This document shows, one piece after another, positions 8,490 to 14,731 of a stretch of 14,731 bases of DNA (positions are counted from its first letter, which is position 1; each line of letters begins with the position of its first letter). The position numbers and the translations under genes were made by a program. The notes under the pieces were generated by a model. It did not search any database and was not told the origin of the DNA. It saw only the letters and a list, made by a program, of their open reading frames with translations. The stretch is from an uncultured Pelagibacteraceae bacterium (GTDB lineage: Bacteria > Pseudomonadota > Alphaproteobacteria > Pelagibacterales > Pelagibacteraceae), in assembly GCA_902608305.1 (NCBI GenBank), contig CACLNK010000025.1, positions 1 to 14,731 of the forward strand, in the 5' to 3' direction.

Positions 8490-9084
8490 TTTTAATCTAT
8501 TTATTGGGTTAGTTACTTTTTATTTTGTTATGTACGTAACTCCTGGCCCAAATAATGCCATGGTGCTTACATCAGGCATTAAGTTTGGTTTTTCCAAAAC
8601 AATGCCACATATGTCAGGAATTACAATTGGACATGTTTGTCAAACTATTGTTGTTTGTTTAGGTTTTGGAAAAATATTTCAAATGTTTCCTGAAATTCAA
8701 AATACTTTAAAGATCATATGTGCTTTGTACTTGTTATATCTTGGTTATAAAATTGTTGGATCCTTTAGTAAAATCAAAGAAGACAGTTCTAGACCTCTTA
8801 AATTTTATGAAGCTTCATTATTTCAACTTGTTAATCCTAAAGCTTGGACAATTTCCACTATGGTTGCATCTGGTTTTCTTCCTAAAGATGAAAAGCTAAT
8901 AATATCAATTTTATTCATTTCAATTACTGCTTTAATAATTTGTCCACTATCAATATCAGTTTGGGCAGCTTTTGGTACAGGAATTAGAAATTTAGTAAAG
9001 AATAATAAAAAAAAAGCTATTGTTGAGTATTTTTTAGCAATTTTGCTTTTAATCACTGCTATTATGATTGTAATAGAAAAATAA
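8482..9084 (+). CDS. LysE/RhtB-family amino acid exporter
   Basis: A 200-residue integral inner-membrane protein with about six hydrophobic segments (roughly 5-20, 44-66, 72-92, 112-132, 138-160 and 180-198). The family signature PGPNNAMVLTSG is at residues 21-32, and the NPKAW motif (118-122) is also typical. The family exports amino acids or homoserine-type compounds by proton exchange; the actual substrate cannot be read from the sequence. Its ATG overlaps the gph stop by 8 bases, so it is probably translated from the gph message. The gap to prpD is only 35 bases, so export may be co-expressed with propionate metabolism. Confidence 0.9.
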   Translation: MIDFNLFIGLVTFYFVMYVTPGPNNAMVLTSGIKFGFSKTMPHMSGITIGHVCQTIVVCLGFGKIFQMFPEIQNTLKIICALYLLYLGYKIVGSFSKIKEDSSRPLKFYEASLFQLVNPKAWTISTMVASGFLPKDEKLIISILFISITALIICPLSISVWAAFGTGIRNLVKNNKKKAIVEYFLAILLLITAIMIVIEK

Positions 9085-9108
9085 TTAATTATTACTATTA
9101 AAAAAATT

Positions 9109-9122
9109 AAGGAGAAGTTTTG
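9109..9122 (+). promoter_or_regulatory. Ribosome binding site that selects a TTG start for prpD
   Basis: AAGGAGA (9109-9115) is a near-perfect Shine-Dalgarno, five bases before TTG at 9120-9122 when counted from GGAG. It is the clearest ribosome binding site in the window, where most genes have none or rely on stop/start overlap. It fixes the prpD start at TTG; the next in-frame ATG is about 40 codons in and would cut off conserved N-terminal helix. Confidence 0.75.
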
Positions 9123-10623
9123 ATTTCGCATAAAGTAAAAGTTTACCCTTCAAAAATTTATTTACCTAAAAAAAAACAACTCGCTTGGAAAATTGCAAAC
9201 ATTGCAAATGACAATGCAAAACTAAATAAAAAAGCAGTTGAAATGGTTATTAATAGAATAATTGATAATGCTTCTGTTGCTATAGCTTCTTTAAATAGAA
9301 AAGCTGTAATATCATCAAGAGAAATGGCTTTAAAACATCCCCGAAAAAATGGCGCTACATTATTTGGAATAAACTCAAAACTTAGATTTGATTGTGAATG
9401 GGCTGCTTGGTCTAACGGAACTGCTGTTAGAGAACTTGATTTCCACGATACCTTTTTAGCAGCTGACTATAGTCACCCTGGTGACAACATTCCTCCACTT
9501 ATAGCTGTTGGCCAACAAATGAAAAAAAGTGGCTTTGATCTTTTAAGGGGAATTATTACCGCTTATGAAGTTCAGGTAAACTTAACAAAAGGTATTTGTT
9601 TGCATAAACATAAAATAGACCACATTGCACACTTAGGCCCTAGTGTTGCAGCGGGCTTGGGCGCTATGTTGAAATTAAATACTGAAATAATTTACCAAGC
9701 TATTCAACAAACATTACATACAACAATATCAACCAGACAATCTAGAAAAGGAGAAATATCAAGTTGGAAAGCATTTGCTCCAGCCCATGCTGGAAAACTT
9801 GCGATAGAAGCGGTTGATAGAGCTATGAGAGGCGAAAATTCTCCAAGTCCAATTTATGAAGGGGAAGATAGTGTAATCTCTAGAATACTAGATGGTAAAA
9901 AAAGAGTTTATCATGTTCCTCTTCCAAATATAGGAGAAAGTAAAAAAGCTATTTTAGAAACTTATACAAAAGAATATTCAGCCGAATACCAATCTCAAGC
10001 ATTGATTGATATTGCAAAAAAATTAAACAAAAAAATTCCAAATTTAAATCTAATTAAAAAAATCGATATTTACACAAGTCACCATACACATTATGTTATA
10101 GGCACTGGTGCAAATGATCCTCAAAAAATGGATCCTAATGCAAGTAGAGAGACATTGGATCATTCAATAATGTATATCTTTGCTGTTGCTTTAGAGGATG
10201 CTGATTGGCATCATATTAAATCTTATACAAAACAAAGAGCTAATCGAAAAAAGTACCATAAAAATTTGGAAATCAATTAAAACTCATGAAGATAAAAAAT
10301 GGACTAAAAAATATCATGATCCAAGTCCAAAAAACAAATCTTTTGGTGCAAAAGTAGTGATTACTTTAACTAATGGTAAAAAAATCATGGATCAGCTTGA
10401 TAAAGCGAATGCTCATCCTTATGGATCTCGTCCATTTAAACGACAAAATTATGTTGAAAAATTTTTAACACTCACTGATGGAATTTTAGATAAAAAAGAA
10501 AGTTCTAGATTTTTGAAGACTGTTCAAAATTTGCAAAATTTAAAAAAAGGTGAATTAAATAAATTAAATATTCAAATTAAAAAAAATCAAATCAAGAAAA
10601 ATTTAAAAAAAGGAATATTTTAA
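9120..10623 (+). CDS. prpD: 2-methylcitrate dehydratase, interrupted by a one-base frameshift
   Basis: Dehydrates 2-methylcitrate to 2-methylaconitate in the methylcitrate cycle. It is an MmgE/PrpD-fold protein: ELDFHDTFLAADYSHPGDN, HIAHLGPSVAAGLGAML, SSWKAFAPAHAGKLAIEA and RETLDHSIMYIFAVALEDA are visible in order. The first frame ends at 10280, soon after YTKQRANRK. Removing one base from the A6 run at 10247-10252 rejoins it to STIKIWKSI and then WTKKYHDPSPKNKSFGAKV and NAHPYGSRPFKRQNYVEKF, the usual PrpD C-terminal domain. Total is about 500 residues, near the E. coli length of 483. The stop TAA shares a base with the prpB ATG (TAATG at 10621-10625). Start is TTG, chosen from the Shine-Dalgarno. 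No acnD or prpF is beside it. Confidence 0.9.
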
Positions 10624-11519
10624 TGCATTTTATAAAAAAAAGTTCTGAAGAAAAAAGAAAAGATTTAAATGACAAATTAAAATCTAACAAAATTTTAAGA
10701 GTACCTGGTGCATACAATCCTTTAACCGCAAAAGTTATTGAAGAAATAGGTTATGAAGCTGTTTATGTTTCTGGTGGTGTAATAGCAAACGATCTTGGAT
10801 ACCCTGATATAGGATTAACTACACTTAAAGATGTTAGCTATAGATCTAATCAAATAGCAAGAGTTACAAATCTTCCAACCATTGTTGATGTTGATACAGG
10901 TTTTAAATCCTGTGAAGAAACAATAAAAACTTTTGAAAGGTGTGGGGTAGCCGCTGTTCATATTGAAGATCAAATTGAACAAAAAAGATGCGGTCATCTA
11001 GATAATAAAGAACTAATTTCAAAAGAAAAAATGGTTGATAAAATAAAAAAATGTGTAAATGCAAGAACAGATAAAAATTTTAAAGTTATTGCTCGATCTG
11101 ATGCAAAAGATGTTGAAGGAATAGATAAAATGATTGATAGATGCAAATCGTATGTTGAAGCGGGTGCAGAAATAATATTTCCTGAAGCTCTTAAAGATGA
11201 GAAAGAATTTCAAATTGTTAGAAAATCTCTCGAATGTTATTTACTTGCAAACATGACCGAATTCGGTAAATCAAAAATATTAAATTATAAAGAATTAGAA
11301 AATCTTGGATACAATATTGTTATTTATCCAGTCACAACTCAAAGATTGGCTATAAAAAGTGTAGAAGAAGGATTGCGTGTCATTTTTGAAGATGGACATC
11401 AGAATAACATTGTTGATAAAATGCAGACTAGAAAAAGATTGTATGATTTAGTTGAATACGAAAAATATAATGCATTGGACGAAAATATATACAATTTTAG
11501 CTCTGAGGGGCACGAATAA
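10623..11519 (+). CDS. prpB: 2-methylisocitrate lyase
   Basis: Cleaves 2-methylisocitrate to pyruvate and succinate, the last step of the methylcitrate cycle. The 298 residues form an isocitrate-lyase-type TIM barrel: VPGAYNPLTAKVIEEIGYEA (27-46), the magnesium-site IVDVDTGFK (87-95, with D89 and D91), the flexible catalytic loop KRCGH (121-125) with C123, and IARSDAKDVEGID. KRCGH is the usual PrpB form and separates it from plain isocitrate lyase, which is also much longer. The frame is intact. It overlaps prpD by one base and prpC by one base (TAATG at 11517-11521), so translation is likely coupled along the operon. Confidence 0.93.
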   Translation: MHFIKKSSEEKRKDLNDKLKSNKILRVPGAYNPLTAKVIEEIGYEAVYVSGGVIANDLGYPDIGLTTLKDVSYRSNQIARVTNLPTIVDVDTGFKSCEETIKTFERCGVAAVHIEDQIEQKRCGHLDNKELISKEKMVDKIKKCVNARTDKNFKVIARSDAKDVEGIDKMIDRCKSYVEAGAEIIFPEALKDEKEFQIVRKSLECYLLANMTEFGKSKILNYKELENLGYNIVIYPVTTQRLAIKSVEEGLRVIFEDGHQNNIVDKMQTRKRLYDLVEYEKYNALDENIYNFSSEGHE

Positions 11520-12643
11520 TGAGTGATGATATAAAAAAAGGATTATTAGGAATTGTTGTTGATGAAACAACAATATCTCAAGTGATGCCTGAAATCAATT
11601 CTCTCACTTATAGAGGTTATACTGTGCAAGAACTTTGTGACAAATGTAGCTTTGAGGAAGTAGCGTTTTTAGTTCTTAATGGAGAACTTCCAAACGAAAA
11701 ACAATTAAAAAAATTTATTAAAGAAGAAAGATCAAATAGAAAACTTTCCAAACAAATTTTAAAAGATATTCAAAAAATGCCCAAAAAAGCCCATCCGATG
11801 GATGTTATAAGAACCTCAGTGAGTTTGATGTCTCTAGAGGATAAAGAGACTAAAGATAACTCTTCAAAAGCAAATATGAGAAAAGCAATGAGAATATTTG
11901 CAAAAACACCTACTGCTATAGCTGCCTTTTTTAGGGTAAGAAAAGGTAAAAAGATAATAAGCCCTAAGAAAAATTTGTCTTTTTCAGAAAATTTTTTTCA
12001 TATGTGTTTTGGAAAAGTTCCCACCAAAGAAATAGTTAAAGCTTTTGATGTATCATTAATTCTTTATGCCGAACATAGTTTTAATGTTTCAACATTTACT
12101 GCAAGAACTATAACAAGCAGTTTGTCAGATATTCATGGTGCAATCACAGGTGCTATTGCCAGTTTAAAAGGACCATTACATGGAGGTGCAAATGAAGAAG
12201 TGATGCATATGATGAATAAAATTAAAAAACCCGAAAATGCTTTAAAATGGATCAATAATACTCTTGATAAAAAAGATGTTGTAATGGGTTTTGGTCATAG
12301 AGTTTATAAAAAAGGAGATTCGAGAGTACCTACTATGCAAAAATATTTCAAAAAGGTTGCTGAAATTAAAGGTGACAAAAAATTTAACAAGATCTACGAT
12401 ATTGTTGAAAGAGTAATGATTGATAGAAAAAATATTCACCCTAATGTTGATTACCCTACTGGTCCAACTTATCATTTAATGGGATTTGATACAGATTTCT
12501 TTACACCAATTTTTGTTATTTCAAGAATTACTGGTTGGTCAGCCCACATTATGGAACAACATGCAGCTAATAAACTAATTAGACCTCTTTCCAAATATAA
12601 AGGACAAGAGCATAGAAAAGTAATGCTGCTAAATTATAGATAG
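11519..12643 (+). CDS. prpC: 2-methylcitrate synthase
   Basis: Condenses propionyl-CoA with oxaloacetate to 2-methylcitrate. At 374 residues it is of the short, type II-like citrate synthase form used by PrpC. Catalytic residues can be placed: AEHSFN with H186, GPLHGGANE with H221, GFGHRVYKKGDSR with H260, and NVD with D311, matching H229, H264, H305 and D362 of E. coli citrate synthase. RGYTVQELC near the N-terminus and GWSAHIMEQ near the C-terminus are also typical. A housekeeping citrate synthase cannot be excluded from sequence alone, but position as the last gene of prpDBC makes PrpC the better call. A purine-rich GAGGGG lies about nine bases before the ATG. Its TAG abuts the convergent nrdB stop. 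Confidence 0.9.
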   Translation: MSDDIKKGLLGIVVDETTISQVMPEINSLTYRGYTVQELCDKCSFEEVAFLVLNGELPNEKQLKKFIKEERSNRKLSKQILKDIQKMPKKAHPMDVIRTSVSLMSLEDKETKDNSSKANMRKAMRIFAKTPTAIAAFFRVRKGKKIISPKKNLSFSENFFHMCFGKVPTKEIVKAFDVSLILYAEHSFNVSTFTARTITSSLSDIHGAITGAIASLKGPLHGGANEEVMHMMNKIKKPENALKWINNTLDKKDVVMGFGHRVYKKGDSRVPTMQKYFKKVAEIKGDKKFNKIYDIVERVMIDRKNIHPNVDYPTGPTYHLMGFDTDFFTPIFVISRITGWSAHIMEQHAANKLIRPLSKYKGQEHRKVMLLNYR

Positions 12644-13652
12644 TTAGCTAGAAAAAGCTTCAACCCAAGTTCCTCGTGTGGAAGCTTTAGAATATTCTGT
12701 GGCACGGCCTTCAAAAAAAATTCATGTGTTCTACTGCATTAAGCATTGTGTCTAACCAAGTGAGCGGATTTTTATCAATTTTATAAATTGGATCTAATCC
12801 TAACTGAGATAATCTTCTGTTGCCAATAAATCTTATATAATCCTTAACATTTTGTGCTGTAAGACCTTGCATTGGCCCCATTTGAAAAGCTAAGTCAATA
12901 AATGCATCTTCATGAGCAATAATTGTTCTACAAGCTTCATAAATTTCTTTTTTCAACTCAGGTGTCCAAGTTTCTGGGTTTTCATGAATAAATTCTTTAA
13001 ATAATCTAATCATAGAATTACAATGTAAAGTTTCATCTCTAACAGACCAAGTAACAATTTGGCCCATTCCTTTCATTTTATTGTGTCTCGGAAAATTTAA
13101 AAGTATAGCAAAACTCGCAAACAATTGAAGTCCTTCAGTAAATGCACTGAATACAGCAATTGTTTTTGCAATATCATGATTTGATTTAACATTAAACTCT
13201 TGCATGTAATCATATTTGTCTTTCATTTCTTTGTATTTCATGAAAGCAGAATATTCTGATTCAGGCATTCCGATAGTGTCAAGAAGATGAGAATATGCTG
13301 CGATGTGAACTGTTTCCATTGAAGCAAAAGATGTCATCATCATTAGAACTTCTGTTGGTTTAAAAACATTCATATAATGACGTATGTAACAGTTGCTCAC
13401 TTCAACGTCAGCTTGAGTAAAAAATCTAAATATTTGAGTTAGTAAATTTTTTTCTGCTATGCTCAGGTTTTTTTGCCAATCTCTAACATCATCTCCTAAT
13501 GGCACTTCCTCAGGTAACCAATGAATTCTTTGTTGAGTTAACCAAGCATCATAACACCATGGGTATCTAAAAGGTTTATAAACAGGATTGCCTACAAGTA
13601 ATCCATTTTTTTTCTGAATAACTTCTTGTTTTATTTTTTCTACTACTGACAT
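12644..13652 (-). CDS. nrdB: Class Ia ribonucleotide reductase small subunit (R2), interrupted by a one-base frameshift near its end
   Basis: Holds the diiron-tyrosyl radical that starts ribonucleotide reduction. From MSVVEKIKQE, metal ligands D82, E113, H116, E173, E207 and H210 and radical Y120 line up with E. coli D84, E115, H118, E204, E238, H241 and Y122 at constant offsets. The uncorrected frame stops after HMNFF. Removing one base from the A8 run at 12713-12720 (plus strand) adds EGRATEYSKASTRGTWVEAF and ends at TAA 12644-12646. That restores the C-terminal tail which docks R2 onto R1; total is about 335 residues. The inner ATG at 13652 is preferred over an ATG three codons earlier because GAGGA sits at proper spacing only for the inner one. 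The start overlaps the nrdA end by 10 bases. Confidence 0.93.
12654..12688. terminator. Possible bidirectional terminator inside the 3' end of nrdB
   Basis: AAAGCTTC (12654-12661) and GAAGCTTT (12681-12688) form a perfect 8-base inverted repeat around a 19-base loop, just beyond the prpC stop and within the last codons of the corrected nrdB. On the minus strand the second arm ends in a run of five T. On the plus strand it sits 10 bases after the prpC stop but is followed by AGAATATTCTG, not a T run. The loop is long, so strength is uncertain. The location, between convergent genes with no spacer, is what makes it plausible. Confidence 0.35.
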
Positions 13653-14731
13653 GATAAACATTCCTCGTATTCTGTTTCTTCAGTCGTTTTATTTTTTTTA
13701 TAAACATTATTTAAAACATCAGTTGATTTTGCATCATTAACATTTTCAGCGCGTTGAATTGATTTTGATCTGCAATAATAAAGGCTTTTTAAGCCTTTTT
13801 TCCACGCATCAAAGTGAATTTTATGTAATGTTTTTTTATGGACATCTGCGGGTAGAAACAAGTTAATAGATTGTGCCTGAGAAATATAAGGTGTTCTGTC
13901 TCCACTTAGTTCGATAATCCATTGTTGATCCACTTCGAAAGCTGTTTTAAAAACATCCTTTTCAAGTTCTGTTAAAAAATCTAGATGCGACACTGATCCT
14001 TGATTAGTTGTAATGCTTGACCAAGTTTCATCATTATTTTTACCATATTTTTCTAATAATTTTTGAAGATATTTATTTCTAACATTGTAAGATCCAGATA
14101 AAGTTTTATGGGTATAACTGTTAGCAGCACTTGGTTCTACACCGGGCGAGGCACCTCCACATATAATTGAAATTGAAGCTGTTGGAGCAATTGCTGTTTT
14201 ATTTGAAAATCTTTCTTTAATGTCATAATCTGCAGCATCAGGACATGCACCTCTTTCTTCTGCTAAGTCTTTTGAAGCTTGATCAACTTTTTCTTGAATA
14301 TCTTTAAATATTTTTTTATTCCATGTTTTGCTCATTACAGATTCAAGAGGTATCATTTTTTTTTGAAAATAAGAGTGTAGCCCCATAACACCAAGGCCAA
14401 CACTTCTTTCCTTTTCAGCTGAATATTTTGCTCCACTAAATTGTTCTGGAGCTTTATCAATAAAATCTGACAAAACATTATCCAAAAACCTCATAACATC
14501 ATTGATTATATTTTTATCATCTTTCCATTCATCATATTTTTCTAGGTTCATTGACGATAAACAACAAACAGCCGTCCTATCTTTTCCATCTTTATCTATG
14601 CCTGTTGGTAAAGTTATTTCGCTACATAGATTTGAAGTTTTAACATTTAACCCTGCAAGTTTATGATGTTGTGGAATAAGTCTGTTAACAGTATCAATAA
14701 AAATTATATATGGTTCTCCAGTTTCTATTCT
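13643..14731 (-). CDS. nrdA: Class Ia ribonucleotide reductase large subunit (R1), 5' end outside the window
   Basis: Catalytic subunit that reduces ribonucleoside diphosphates. The frame is open from the window edge (RIETGEPYIIFIDTVNR) to TAG at 13643-13645, about 362 residues of the C-terminal part. SNLCSEI holds the thiyl-radical cysteine (codon 14624-14626; C439 in E. coli). AVCCLSSMNLEKYDEW holds the partner of the active-site disulfide (C462 in E. coli). LKSLYYCR carries the Tyr-Tyr dyad of the radical-transfer path (Y730-Y731 in E. coli). The tail EECLSCQ supplies the C-terminal shuttle cysteine pair, here spaced CxxC. An internal ATG at 14551 is not the start, because conserved sequence continues upstream. 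It overlaps nrdB by 10 bases. Confidence 0.94.
   Translation of the reverse strand, partial: RIETGEPYIIFIDTVNRLIPQHHKLAGLNVKTSNLCSEITLPTGIDKDGKDRTAVCCLSSMNLEKYDEWKDDKNIINDVMRFLDNVLSDFIDKAPEQFSGAKYSAEKERSVGLGVMGLHSYFQKKMIPLESVMSKTWNKKIFKDIQEKVDQASKDLAEERGACPDAADYDIKERFSNKTAIAPTASISIICGGASPGVEPSAANSYTHKTLSGSYNVRNKYLQKLLEKYGKNNDETWSSITTNQGSVSHLDFLTELEKDVFKTAFEVDQQWIIELSGDRTPYISQAQSINLFLPADVHKKTLHKIHFDAWKKGLKSLYYCRSKSIQRAENVNDAKSTDVLNNVYKKNKTTEETEYEECLSCQ

Noticed and set aside
8823..9131. A 102-codon open frame on the minus strand over the lysE 3' end and prpD start
   Set aside because: It is hydrophobic only because it is antisense to membrane-protein codons, and it crosses the ribosome site of prpD. 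No start signal or family resemblance was seen.
14551..14551. An nrdA start at the ATG at 14551
   Set aside because: The frame stays open to the window edge and encodes conserved NrdA residues, including the active-site cysteine of SNLCSEI, upstream of this Met.
1..14731. Defence system, prophage, CRISPR, IS element, tRNA or rRNA
   Set aside because: All coding space is accounted for by recognisable metabolic genes; no direct-repeat array, transposase, tRNA-like cloverleaf or rRNA sequence was seen on either strand.

Overview
The window looks like a piece of a small, streamlined, very AT-rich alphaproteobacterial genome, most likely the SAR11 / 'Candidatus Pelagibacter' group. This rests on the low GC content by eye, gaps between genes that are mostly under 70 bases or absent, and housekeeping genes packed around a propionate (2-methylcitrate) operon. 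No close relative could be compared here, so the lineage is an inference. I see no rRNA, tRNA, IS element, CRISPR array or phage gene, and no gap over 300 bases without a gene.

Layout. On the minus strand, in transcription order from 7729 to 46, are: a stand-alone GlmU acetyltransferase domain, glmS, a class II DAHP synthase, nadE, cysS and cimA. On the plus strand from 7800 to 12643 are: a gph-type HAD phosphatase, a LysE-family exporter, then prpD, prpB and prpC, joined by one-base stop/start overlaps. On the minus strand from 14731 to 12644 are nrdA (5' end outside the window) and nrdB, whose stop codon directly abuts the prpC stop codon.

Functions. GlmS and the GlmU domain make amino-sugar precursors of peptidoglycan and lipid A. 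The DAHP synthase starts aromatic amino acid synthesis. NadE finishes NAD. CysS charges tRNA-Cys. CimA makes citramalate for isoleucine. PrpC, PrpD and PrpB carry propionyl-CoA through 2-methylcitrate to pyruvate and succinate. NrdA and NrdB reduce ribonucleotides.

The most striking feature is that six of the thirteen genes (cimA, cysS, the DAHP synthase, glmS, prpD, nrdB) are each broken by exactly one extra base in an A/T homopolymer of 6 to 10. In every case removing one base restores a full-length, motif-complete family member. Homopolymer overcalling in the underlying data is the likeliest cause. Transcript slippage at poly(A) tracts, as described in AT-rich endosymbionts, is a less likely biological alternative. 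The second point of interest is the GlmU domain: it begins at the interdomain helix and has no uridyltransferase half nearby. I did not find a novel biological system that I can defend.
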